A stretch of 64,000 bases of DNA. It comes from Methylobacterium oryzae. Lineage in GTDB: Bacteria; Pseudomonadota; Alphaproteobacteria; Rhizobiales; Beijerinckiaceae. Positions 9,533 to 17,943 of this stretch are shown here, in pieces. The notes beneath the pieces are model-generated. The model did not search any database. It worked only from the letters and a program-made list of their open reading frames with translations, and was not told the origin of the DNA. The stretch spans positions 5,165,001 to 5,229,000 of the forward strand of contig NZ_CP090349.1 in assembly GCF_021398735.1 (NCBI RefSeq), given 5' to 3'. The translations under genes and the position numbers were made by a program. Positions within the stretch are counted from its first letter, which is position 1; every line of letters begins with the position of its first letter.

Positions 9533-9960
9533 ACGCTCCTCCAGGATTTATCGATCTCCCAAGTGCCTAATCGTCCCGTGAGTTCCGTCGCGACTGCCCA
9601 GATCTTCGATTGAGAGCGGGCCGCACACCGGATTTCGGTGCCCTCAACGTGGAGAAATGTATGAATTCAGACATTGGTGCCGAAGATTCCGGGCCGCTCA
9701 CGTCGCGGCGGCCGATCTTCGGTGCGGCATCTTATCCCACGAGGCCCGGCCGAGCTGTTTCATCGGCCCGGCGGGACCGCGCATCGATCCGGTCGTCACC
9801 GAGCGCCGCGCCGCCGCTACCTCGTTTGGTCGAGTTCTTGAGTCCGGGATGCCCGGGATAGCGTCGACTCGCGAGGGGGCGTGTCCGCGGCAGCCTCGAG
9901 CGGTGTCAGGCCGCGGGGCGGATGGGACACCGCCTCACCCGGGGCGTCTGAGATCGAGCG
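9533..9960. other. Intergenic region, no gene supported
   Basis: About 430 bp between divergent genes, the secreted repeat protein (minus) and the polysaccharide polymerase/ligase gene (plus). It must hold promoters for both. Short open frames through it have no Shine-Dalgarno and no recognisable product. Composition is lower in GC near 9540-9720. Confidence 0.45.
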
Positions 9961-11301
9961 ATGGCGTTTCCACGACACTTGACGGGCCTCGGACACGGTC
10001 CTGCCGGCGGTCTCGCTTGGTCGCCGGGCGGGCCGTACGGAACGGATCACCGCTGGGCCCATTCGGGCGCACCGGGCGATGGCGGGGCCGAGGCCATGCC
10101 GCGGCTCGGCGTGGCCGCCGCCGCGTGGATCGTCCTGTTCCTCTTCGCCCCGGTGGTCGGCGAGCAGATCAAGCTGCCGGGCGTCGACAAGGCGATCTGG
10201 ATCGGCAGCGACCTGATCGCTTTCGCGTTCCTGGTCATGCGCCGCGACCTCGCCGCCACCCTGTTCGGCAGCCGTCTGCTGCTGCTCAGCTGGCCGCTCC
10301 TCGCGATCGCGTCCGCCCTGTGGTCCCTCACGCCCGGCCTCTCGGCCTATCACGGGCTCCAGCTGCTCGCGACGATCGTGGCCGGCATCACCCTGCGGAC
10401 GACGATGGGCCTGTCCCGCCTCGTCAGGATCGTCTTCCTGGGCCTCCTGGCGGGACAGCTCCTGTCGGCCTTTCTCACGGTGGCGGCGCCCGCCCTGACG
10501 CGCGGGACGGACGGCAACTGGGCCGGGATCTACTCGCACAAGAACGTCCTCGGATCCCTGTCGAGCCTCCAGATCCTCTGCGCGGCCTGCCTGTTCCTGC
10601 AGGGCTGGAACCGTCTCCTGACCGCGTTCGGATTCTGCCTGGCCCTGGCGCTCCTCGTGTCGACGCACTCGGCCACCGCCCTGGTAGCGGCCGCCGCGGG
10701 GCTGTTGCCGCTTGCCGCGATCTTCGCGTGGCGCCAGGGAAAGCACGTGACGGGCTTCTGCCTCGGCATCGCCATCGCCCTGGCGGGCGTCGGGATCCTC
10801 GTCGTCGCCGCGCGGGGCGCCGACATCTCGGCGAGCGTGCTGTCGGATCTCGGCAAGGACACCACGCTGACCGGCCGCACCATCCTCTGGCAGTTCGGCC
10901 TCGACCAGTTCTGGCGGGAGCCGCTCATCGGCATCGGCTACAAGGCCTACTGGGAGAGCCCGCTCACCACGGCCGCCTACCTGCACTTCGTCACGAAGCA
11001 GAAGCTGTGGTTCTTCCACAACAATTTCATCGACACGGCCGTAGCGTTCGGGATCGTCGGCCTGGTCCTCTTCACGGCCGCGCTGCTCGACACCGCGCGC
11101 CGGGTGATCGCCCATTTCGCGCGCTCCTCCGGCTACGTCGAGGCGTGGCCGATCCTGTTCATGAGCCAGCTCTTCGTCCTGGTCTGTTTCGAGTGCCCGC
11201 TCTTCGTCAATCACGGTCTCCACCAACTCCTGCTGGCGGCGATCCTGCCGGTGGTGCGGTCGCCGACCGTCGACGGGAGCGACCCGGCCGCCCGCGATTG
11301 A
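9961..11301 (+). CDS. O-antigen ligase / ExoQ-like polysaccharide polymerase family membrane protein
   Basis: 446-aa polytopic membrane protein of the Wzy/WaaL/ExoQ family (PF04932 type). About ten hydrophobic segments begin at VAAAAWIVLFLFAPVVG. The periplasmic-loop motif GIYSHKNVLGSLSS near residue 185 matches the HKNxLG signature of ExoQ-like polymerases and ligases. A late loop holds FHNNFIDTAVAFGI. The first 45 residues are Pro/Gly-rich and unlike the family, so the Met at 10096 (MPRLGVAAA) is a plausible true start. It is followed by glycosyltransferase genes and a flippase and probably polymerises or ligates the surface polysaccharide they make. Confidence 0.75.
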   Translation: MAFPRHLTGLGHGPAGGLAWSPGGPYGTDHRWAHSGAPGDGGAEAMPRLGVAAAAWIVLFLFAPVVGEQIKLPGVDKAIWIGSDLIAFAFLVMRRDLAATLFGSRLLLLSWPLLAIASALWSLTPGLSAYHGLQLLATIVAGITLRTTMGLSRLVRIVFLGLLAGQLLSAFLTVAAPALTRGTDGNWAGIYSHKNVLGSLSSLQILCAACLFLQGWNRLLTAFGFCLALALLVSTHSATALVAAAAGLLPLAAIFAWRQGKHVTGFCLGIAIALAGVGILVVAARGADISASVLSDLGKDTTLTGRTILWQFGLDQFWREPLIGIGYKAYWESPLTTAAYLHFVTKQKLWFFHNNFIDTAVAFGIVGLVLFTAALLDTARRVIAHFARSSGYVEAWPILFMSQLFVLVCFECPLFVNHGLHQLLLAAILPVVRSPTVDGSDPAARD

Positions 11302-11429
11302 GCTCGCAGGCCGGAGCGCCGTCCGGACCCCGGCGCAGATCCGGACGGCCAGAGCCGGAGGACGCGGTCGGGAAGGATCACGGCCGCCGAACGCGGCCGG
11401 CCCGACGGGCCCCATCAGAGGTGACTACG

Positions 11430-12182
11430 ATGTACTGCTTCGGGATCTCCCTGCCCCGGTTCCGCGAACGGCACGCCTACCTATCCCGGCACCTCGCCGA
11501 GGTGTGGGGGCCGCGCTGCGAGATCACCGGCTATGAAGGCCCGGTCCCGGATCCGAACGCCCCGTTCCAACCCGACCTGACGGCCGGTCAGATCGGGTGC
11601 GCGCTGTCCCACATGAGCGCCTACGAGCGGATGATCGCGCTCGACCTGCCGCACGCGCTCATCGTCGAGGATGACGTCGTTCTGCCGCCGCAGATCCATC
11701 AGATCGTGGCCGGCATCGAGGCCGCCCTGCGGCCGGGCGACGTCGTCCTGCTCTTCAATTGGGCCGAGACGGTCGGGCCGTTCAGCTCAGTCGACACCGT
11801 CACCATCGGCGAATACCGGTTGTGCCTGCCCATGGACATGAGCAGCCTCGGCACGGCCGCAGCCTACGTGATCACCCGGTCGGCGGCCGAGGGGATCCTG
11901 CGGGCCAACCGCCCGGTCGCGGTGACGTCGGACAACTGGGCCTACTTCTTCGAGCGCGGCGCTCTGACATGCGGTCGCGCGCTCGTCCCGAACGCCGTCT
12001 CGCGGAAACCTTTCGAATCGACCATCTTCACGTCCCGCTCCAGGATCGCGGCCTTCCTGAAAGGCAACCCGATCCTCAAGCCCCTCTTCGCCGCGCGCCG
12101 CCGGGTCCTGGCGGAACGGGTCGCCGCCAAGCTGACATTCGTCGACGAGACCTCACCGCTGGCGGGACAGGCGCCGCGCTGA
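11430..12182 (+). CDS. Glycosyltransferase family 25 protein
   Basis: 250-aa cytoplasmic glycosyltransferase related to LPS/LOS galactosyltransferases (GT25). It starts with the family-type MYCFGISLPRFRERH. The TAGQIGCALSH motif is at 51-61 and the acidic VEDDV at 79-83 stands where the metal/sugar-nucleotide DxD-like site lies. The start at 11430 is preceded by a good GAGGTGA Shine-Dalgarno; the much longer upstream frame is antisense noise. It lies 128 bp after the Wzy/WaaL-like gene. Its context suggests it adds one sugar to a lipopolysaccharide or exopolysaccharide. The sugar specificity cannot be read from sequence. Confidence 0.82.
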   Translation: MYCFGISLPRFRERHAYLSRHLAEVWGPRCEITGYEGPVPDPNAPFQPDLTAGQIGCALSHMSAYERMIALDLPHALIVEDDVVLPPQIHQIVAGIEAALRPGDVVLLFNWAETVGPFSSVDTVTIGEYRLCLPMDMSSLGTAAAYVITRSAAEGILRANRPVAVTSDNWAYFFERGALTCGRALVPNAVSRKPFESTIFTSRSRIAAFLKGNPILKPLFAARRRVLAERVAAKLTFVDETSPLAGQAPR

Positions 12183-12482
12183 CGCCCGTCCCACCGCGCG
12201 CAGCGGCGGGTAGAGCCCGGGGGCCGGGACGGTCGGGGTAGCCGAAAGGCGTAGGGGCGATCGCCCTCTTTGCAGCCTCTCACACCCCCGTGAAGTGCCA
12301 AGCTCTCCGGCGAGGCAGGAACCCGGGGCGGCAGGACAGGTCCGCGGCGGGTCCTCCTCGAGACGCCCGCATGACGGCGGACCCCGTTCGGCCGCTGGCC
12401 GCCCCGTCAAAGCGGGCCCTTGAGGATGAGAGGCCGTCGCTGCGCGCAGCGGCGGTCGCACCAGCGCGGCGGAAGACAGACG
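12183..12482. other. Intergenic region between GT25 and HTTM-like genes
   Basis: 300 bp of GC-rich sequence with no supported gene. The string GCGCAGCGGCGG appears near 12197 and again near 12444, a short dispersed repeat. A promoter for the following HTTM-like/DCC pair may lie here but could not be placed. Confidence 0.35.
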
Positions 12483-14162
12483 ATGAGCAGCACGCTCCCG
12501 ATCACCGGCCCGGACAAGGCCCTCGACACCGCCCTGCGACGCCTCGTGCGACCAGTGGCGGAGCGGGCGCGCTACTACCTGATCCTGCTCGCGCAGATCG
12601 GCGCCCTGCTGGTCCTGCTGAAGATCTCGCACGGCGTCACGGCGATCAACAACTACTACGGCGTGGTGCTGCCCGTGGCGCTGGCCCTCGCGATGACGCG
12701 GGTGCGCTTCGCCGCCGCCGATCTCGCGTCGGTCCGGCTGCTGCAGATGATCGGCGTGATCGCGGGCGGCTACGCGCTGATCCACTACCCGCTCTTCCCC
12801 GTCATTCTGCCCGGGGCGAAGGCGACCGTCGCCGTCACGGCCATCGCGGCGCTGTGGGTCGCGGCTGTGGCCGGCGGCGTGCTCTGCCTGCGCTGGCCCT
12901 CGCTCGCCCTGATCAGCGCCACCTACCTGGTCTGGAGCAAGCAGGCGGTCATCCGGGTGACCGGCCTCTGGCACGGGCACATCATCGACGTGGTGCCGCT
13001 CGCGGAGGTGAGCTTCTGCCTCGTCGCGGGCCTGCTGATCGCCCACGGGACGGCGCGTCTGCGCGACTGGCGCGGGCTCGGCGCCGCGGCGCGGTCGGAC
13101 GTCGCGTCGGCCAGCGCGATGTTCTCGAAAGTGCTGATCGCGGCGGCGATCAGCATCCACCTCGGCAACTACTATTCGTCATTCCTGGCCAAGGTCACGC
13201 TCGACGACGGGCCGTTCTCCTGGCTGCTGAACAACGATCCCGGCAAGATCTTCATCGTCGGCCTCGACAACAACCACGTCCCCTACGCCGGCTGGCCCGT
13301 GCTGGTGGAGGCGATGCGCACGATCCTGAGCCATTCGAGCGCGCTGACCAACACGCTCATCCTGGTCGGTCAGGGCATCGCCCTGGTGGGGATCCTCATG
13401 CCGCGCCGCTGGCTGCTGCTGCTGCTCCTCGGCTTCGACGTGATGCACCTGTCGATCATCGTGCTCATGGGCGCCAACTTCGCCCCCTGGATCATGCTGA
13501 ACCTCGCCATCGCGGCCGTCGTCGTGAGCCGGCACTACGAGCGGCCCCCGGTCTCGGTCGGGATCCTGTCGGTGCTGTTCATCCTGACCGGCAACACGTT
13601 CATGACCCAGGCCTGGCTCGGCTGGTACGACACCCTGGCCAACAACAAGATGTACTTCGAGGCGGTCGACCGGACCGGCCAGCGGCACTACGTGCCGACC
13701 AACTTCTTCACCTTCTACTCCTACCCGTTCGCCCACATGGCCTACGGCGCGCCCGACGCGGCGAACGCCTTCGCCCTCGACAACCCGAACGGCGGCACGC
13801 AGGTCTTCCGCAAGGTCACGGCCTCGACGACCTGCGACGTTCCCGTCCTGACCGCACCGGACGGCCTGGGTCAGGAATACTCGAAGTCGGAGATCGACGG
13901 TCCGGCGCTGGACGCCTACGTCCGGGGCTACCACCGCCTCGTCAGCGCGATCCGCGACAGGACGGGCCTGTTCCCCTACGCGGTCTATCCGCACCACTTC
14001 TTCGTCCCGCTCCAGTACGCCGCCGGCTTCGACACCCTCGCCATGGCCGACATCGTCGCCTACGTGTACCGGCGCGAATCCGTCTGCTTCAGCCTGCAGG
14101 ACGGCGTCCCCGTCCGCCGCGTGGTGTCCGAAGCCGAGCACAGGATCGACCTGACGCCATGA
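12483..14162 (+). CDS. Polytopic membrane protein, HTTM-domain-like
   Basis: 559-aa membrane protein with about ten hydrophobic segments between residues 20 and 400, then a soluble tail of about 150 residues (from HYVPTNFFTFYSYPF onward). The arrangement resembles HTTM (vitamin-K-carboxylase-like transmembrane) proteins, which bacteria often encode beside a DCC thiol protein. The next gene here is exactly that and overlaps by 4 nt (ATGA). Conserved-looking loops include HLGNYYSSFLAKV and GLDNNHVPYAGW. The start at 12483 (MSSTLPITG) is preferred because upstream in-frame residues are Arg/Gln-rich. HTTM membership is inferred from topology plus the DCC partner, not from a decisive motif. It sits inside a polysaccharide gene cluster. 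Confidence 0.6.
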   Translation: MSSTLPITGPDKALDTALRRLVRPVAERARYYLILLAQIGALLVLLKISHGVTAINNYYGVVLPVALALAMTRVRFAAADLASVRLLQMIGVIAGGYALIHYPLFPVILPGAKATVAVTAIAALWVAAVAGGVLCLRWPSLALISATYLVWSKQAVIRVTGLWHGHIIDVVPLAEVSFCLVAGLLIAHGTARLRDWRGLGAAARSDVASASAMFSKVLIAAAISIHLGNYYSSFLAKVTLDDGPFSWLLNNDPGKIFIVGLDNNHVPYAGWPVLVEAMRTILSHSSALTNTLILVGQGIALVGILMPRRWLLLLLLGFDVMHLSIIVLMGANFAPWIMLNLAIAAVVVSRHYERPPVSVGILSVLFILTGNTFMTQAWLGWYDTLANNKMYFEAVDRTGQRHYVPTNFFTFYSYPFAHMAYGAPDAANAFALDNPNGGTQVFRKVTASTTCDVPVLTAPDGLGQEYSKSEIDGPALDAYVRGYHRLVSAIRDRTGLFPYAVYPHHFFVPLQYAAGFDTLAMADIVAYVYRRESVCFSLQDGVPVRRVVSEAEHRIDLTP

Positions 14163-14572
14163 CCGCCCCCTCGACCGAGGCCGCCCTGACGGTGGTCTAC
14201 GACGGCGAATGCCCGTTCTGCTCCAACTACGTGCACCTCATGGCCCTGCGCCGGTCGGTCGGCACCGTCGCCCTGGTGGACGCCCGGAGCGGGGGTCCCC
14301 TGGTCGACGAGATCGCGCGGCGCGGGTACGACCTCGACGAGGGCATGGTCGTCCGGCACGGCCCGGACCTCTATTACGGCGCGGACGCCCTCGTCCTGCT
14401 GTCGCGCCTCAGCGACGACCGGGGCGCGGCGAGCCGGCTCCTGGCGCGGCTGCTGCGCAGCCCCGGACGCGCGCGGCTTCTCTACCCGGCGATGAAGCTC
14501 GGGCGGCGCGTCACGCTCCGGATGCTCGGCCGGACGCGCCTCGCGCGGCCCGGCGGCGCGCCGGCCCGCTGA
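14159..14572 (+). CDS. DCC family thiol-disulfide oxidoreductase-like protein
   Basis: 137-aa DCC (DUF393) protein. The defining DxxCxxC motif is VVYDGECPFCSNYV, with Cys18 and Cys21 forming a thioredoxin-like CxxC. The following HLMALRRSVG and the Asp-Ala-Arg of LVDARSGG are also typical of the family. The ATG overlaps the stop of the HTTM-like gene (ATGA), so the two are translationally coupled. Redox activity is predicted for the family but rarely shown. The pairing suggests the protein works on, or with, the membrane partner. The C-terminus is Arg-rich. Confidence 0.85.
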   Translation: MTAPSTEAALTVVYDGECPFCSNYVHLMALRRSVGTVALVDARSGGPLVDEIARRGYDLDEGMVVRHGPDLYYGADALVLLSRLSDDRGAASRLLARLLRSPGRARLLYPAMKLGRRVTLRMLGRTRLARPGGAPAR

Positions 14573-14614
14573 GCGGGCGGCACTCCCGCGCCTCCCGCCG
14601 GCGCGTTCCGCCCC

Positions 14615-15541
14615 CTAGGCCCGGGCGGGCGGGCGCGTCAGCAGCGTCCGCGCGCTGTGCCAGGCGAAGGCCAGGACGCCGCTCAGATTGGCGGTCACGA
14701 TGGCGCGCCACGTCAGGCCGAGCTGCGCGTCGAAGCACGGGCCCCCGACCAGTTCGCGGGCGGCGTTGCGGGCGGACCAGTACAGGTGCTTGATCAGCCA
14801 CGGGCTGCGGCCGATGTGCTTGGCGTAGAGCGCGCCGTTGCCGAACTGGTAGTTCCAGTGCAGCCGGTCGATCGTGCGCGGGTCCCGGCGCCCGTGGAAA
14901 TGCTTGACGCTCATGTCGGGCACGTACTCGACCGCCACGCCGGCCGCCCAGCCGCGGTAGATGAAGTCCGTGTCCTCCGCCGCGCGGAACGTCGCCCCGG
15001 GGCCGAACGCCGCGTCGAACCCGCCGATCCGCTCGATGACGGCCCGGCTGCAGGTCATGTTGCAGCCGTGGACGAAGCCGCCGGGATGAGCCGGGTACGT
15101 CAGCCGGCTGGCCAGGGCCTCGGTCTTCGTGGTGAAGTCGATGTCCTGGGTAGATCCCAGCTCGACGCGGCCACCGCGGATGACGCTTTCCGTGTCGCCG
15201 GCATAGTGCGCGATCAGATCTCGCAGATACTGGTCCGACACGACGCAATCGTCGTCGATGAACGCGATGATGTCTCCGGACGCGCGCGCGATCGCGGCGT
15301 TCCGAGACCCGGCGACACCTGGGCGCGCCTGCGTGAGGAGCAGAACGTCGCGTCGATCGATCGAGATTGACGCGGACCAGCGCTTCAACGCCGCGTCCGT
15401 GCCGTCCTCGGACCCGTTATCGACGACGATGATCTCGGCCTCAGCTTCGGGCGCGGCCTCGATCGCGCGGACCACCGAGTCGAGCGTCTGCATAAGGGAC
15501 GCTACACGGTTGCGAGTACATACGGTGAAGCTGATTTTCAT
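14615..15541 (-). CDS. Glycosyltransferase family 2 protein
   Basis: 308-aa GT-A fold glycosyltransferase. The N-terminal MKISFTVCTRNR is the nucleotide-sugar binding start. VDNGSEDGT (40-48) and the metal-binding FIDDDCV (DDD at 96-98) are intact, and GFDAAFGPGATFRAAEDTDF carries the acidic ED motif expected before the catalytic base. It is convergent with the HTTM-like/DCC pair (about 40 bp between stops) and transcribed away from the 0.8 kb gene-free stretch. Probable role: transfer of a sugar during surface polysaccharide synthesis in the cytoplasm or at the membrane face. Confidence 0.87.
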   Translation of the reverse strand: MKISFTVCTRNRVASLMQTLDSVVRAIEAAPEAEAEIIVVDNGSEDGTDAALKRWSASISIDRRDVLLLTQARPGVAGSRNAAIARASGDIIAFIDDDCVVSDQYLRDLIAHYAGDTESVIRGGRVELGSTQDIDFTTKTEALASRLTYPAHPGGFVHGCNMTCSRAVIERIGGFDAAFGPGATFRAAEDTDFIYRGWAAGVAVEYVPDMSVKHFHGRRDPRTIDRLHWNYQFGNGALYAKHIGRSPWLIKHLYWSARNAARELVGGPCFDAQLGLTWRAIVTANLSGVLAFAWHSARTLLTRPPARA

Positions 15542-16349
15542 TTGGCATTATTCCATAAATACTGCCAGAATTGCGACCTTCTAAAACGAGTCACAGACAA
15601 TGTATAGTAATGTTATTGCACTTTCTCGATCCGTGCGCCGTAGGGGCGGCTACGCCTTTTGGATGCGGAACCGAATGTCGTGCAGTTGTGGCGGCGCAAT
15701 ATCCGGCGTCCTCGACGCACAGCGACGGCCGCTTGGATCCTCTGACGGGCTATAGAAAAGTCCGGATCCGCGCCGGCATCGGACGATGATCTCGGGTATT
15801 CGATCCCACCGACCCGTCAAGCCGGGAAAATCTTGCGGAGATTTACTGTTCCATCGACGATAACGCGGAATAGGGCACGCGCACGCCGTGACGGAATGCG
15901 ACCCGTTTAGCCTTTCGACCGGACCTTCAAGTTGTTCCGCGAGGTCTTCGGCCGAAACATCGGATCATCCCGACCGTGCCGCGCGCCGCTTGCACATTTG
16001 GATATCTTCGTTCGGCCTCGGCATACGATGCTGCCAGCGTGAACGGGGCTCGAAGTGCGTTCGGTAAGATGAATATATTACGTGCTGGTTCATGACGCGG
16101 GCAAAACACGGATATGTGCGTCCGATACAGTCAAATCGGATTCCCGGACTCGGGAGCGGGCGAGTTCTCGGGCCTCTCTGCAGCGCCTGATCTGCACGGC
16201 GGCCCGACCTGACCTCGGCCATCGGGCGTGGGCACGGTCCTCCGATTGGCCAGCTGCCGCGGTGCACCGGGCACTGTTAAGCCGTCCCGATCGATTGCGC
16301 CCTGGCCGCCGCCAGCGCCGCCGCCACCCTGTCGCGTCCGAAGGATCCC
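15542..16349. other. AT-richer gene-free region upstream of GT2 and Wzx genes
   Basis: About 800 bp without a supported gene, visibly lower in GC than the surrounding coding DNA, especially 15541-15620 and 16060-16140. It separates the divergent GT2 (minus) and flippase (plus) genes, so both promoters should be inside. Short open frames (for example 15571-15789 plus and 15965-16267 minus) have no convincing ribosome-binding site, domain or composition of a real protein. AT-rich DNA upstream of polysaccharide genes is the type of target bound by MucR-family regulators, and a mucR gene lies at 58.3 kb; that link is inference. Confidence 0.5.
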
Positions 16350-17858
16350 ATGGCAGAACTCCGAGAGGGGCCGGAAGCGACGGCGCCGCCCGCGTTCTCG
16401 AAGCGCCGGAGCCTGGCCTGGATGGGATTCTGCCAGGGCGGGTTGTTCCTGGCACAGTTCGGCACCTCGCTGGCCCTCGCGCGGCTGCTGACGCCCCACG
16501 AGACCGGCATCTTCAGCCTCGCCGCCGCGATCGCGGGCCTGCTGTCCACGCTGCGCTCCTGCGGCCTGTCGAGCTACATCGTCCGGGCGGACCGGGTGGA
16601 CGGGGCCCTGCTGGCGAGCGTGTTCACGGTGAACCTGATCCTGTCGGGCGCGGCGGCGATCCTGATCCTGGCCTTCAGCGTATTCGGCAGCGTCCTCCTG
16701 GGCGAGCCGGAGGTCCAGCGCGCCCTGGCCATCCTCGCAGTCGTGCCGCTGGTCGGCGCGCTGGAGTTCCGCCCGGCCGCCATGATCGAGCGGCACGGCA
16801 ATTTCCGCGGCGTGGCCCTCGTCAACATGCTGCGCGGTCTCGTCGCCAGCGGCGCGATGCTGGCGCTGGCGCTCCTCGGCTTCAGCTACATGAGCCAGGC
16901 CTACGGGCAGGCCGCGGGCGCCGTCGCGGCGGCGCTGGCTGCGAACGGCCTCGGCCTGCGCTACGTGTCGCTGCGCATGGGCCTCGCGGGCTGGCGCGAG
17001 ATCCTGACCTACGGCGGCCGGCTCTTCGCCATCGCGGGCGTCGCGGGAATCGCCGGCCGGATGGGCGACCTCGTCCTCGGGCGGATGCTCGGGCTCAGCG
17101 CCCTCGGCCTGTACTCCCGCGCGGCGAGCCTCAACACCCTGATGTGGGACCACCTGCACGTGGTGATCACGCGCATCACCTTCGTGGACCTCGCGAACCA
17201 GCAGCGGAACGGGCAGTCCCTGCGCACCTGCTACCTCCACACGCTGCGGATGATCACCGTGCTGCTCTGGCCGGCCTTCGCGGGCGCGGCCGTCCTGGCC
17301 GGGCCGATCATGCGCGTCCTGCTCGGGCCGGGCTGGGAGGGCGCGGCGCTGCCCTTCTGCCTGCTGTCCCTGGCGGCGATCGTCCTGACCTCGCTCAGCA
17401 TGACCTGGGAGGTGTTCCTGATCCGGGACCAGACCGCCCTGCAGGCGCGGTTCGAGTTCCTGCGCCACGGCGCCGGCCTCGTGATGTTCAGCATCGGCTG
17501 CCTGTTCGGCCTCGGCGGCGCGGGCGCGGCGCGGATCGGCGAGGCGTTCCTGGCCGTCGGCCTCTACCGGCCGCATCTCGAGCGGATGACCGACACGTTC
17601 CGGCGCGACTACGCCCCCATCTACCTCCACGCCGCCGTCCTGACCGGCATCGCCGTCGCGCCCGCCGTCCTGGTGATGTCGGCCTGGGGATGGTCGGCCG
17701 AGACGCCGCTCCCGAGCCTCGCGGCCGCGATCGCCGCCGGGATCGCCGGCTGGGCCTGCGGCCTCTGGTACCTGGACCATCCCCTCGTCGCGGAAGCGCG
17801 CCTGCTGCTCGCGCACATGCGCCCGGCCCGTCCGGCCACGAGCGTGTCGAACCTCTAG
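16350..17858 (+). CDS. Polysaccharide flippase, Wzx/MOP family
   Basis: 502-aa membrane protein with about 12-14 hydrophobic segments, the length and layout of lipopolysaccharide/exopolysaccharide flippases of the MOP superfamily. The N-terminus (SLAWMGFCQGGLFLAQFG) and the LARLLTPHETGIFSLAAAI stretch match the family's first helices and the loop LxPxExG. It would move undecaprenyl-linked repeat units to the periplasm for the Wzy/WaaL-like protein at 9961. It is transcribed from the AT-rich upstream region. Confidence 0.85.
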   Translation: MAELREGPEATAPPAFSKRRSLAWMGFCQGGLFLAQFGTSLALARLLTPHETGIFSLAAAIAGLLSTLRSCGLSSYIVRADRVDGALLASVFTVNLILSGAAAILILAFSVFGSVLLGEPEVQRALAILAVVPLVGALEFRPAAMIERHGNFRGVALVNMLRGLVASGAMLALALLGFSYMSQAYGQAAGAVAAALAANGLGLRYVSLRMGLAGWREILTYGGRLFAIAGVAGIAGRMGDLVLGRMLGLSALGLYSRAASLNTLMWDHLHVVITRITFVDLANQQRNGQSLRTCYLHTLRMITVLLWPAFAGAAVLAGPIMRVLLGPGWEGAALPFCLLSLAAIVLTSLSMTWEVFLIRDQTALQARFEFLRHGAGLVMFSIGCLFGLGGAGAARIGEAFLAVGLYRPHLERMTDTFRRDYAPIYLHAAVLTGIAVAPAVLVMSAWGWSAETPLPSLAAAIAAGIAGWACGLWYLDHPLVAEARLLLAHMRPARPATSVSNL

Positions 17859-17943
17859 CGGCGAGCGGCGGCCGCGCGCTTGCGCTCGCGCGCATCGGGG
17901 CGCGATATGACCGAGCACGACGGCGAGGCGGGACGATCGCGGG

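Noticed and set aside
12290..14158. Long frame in phase with the DCC gene running through the HTTM-like gene
   Set aside because: Only the last 137 codons match a family. The upstream part is an out-of-frame shadow of the HTTM-like gene. The ATG at 14159 gives the expected DCC start.
15571..15789. Short plus-strand frame in the AT-rich gap
   Set aside because: No Shine-Dalgarno, no recognisable domain and an implausible composition. Other short frames in this gap fail likewise.
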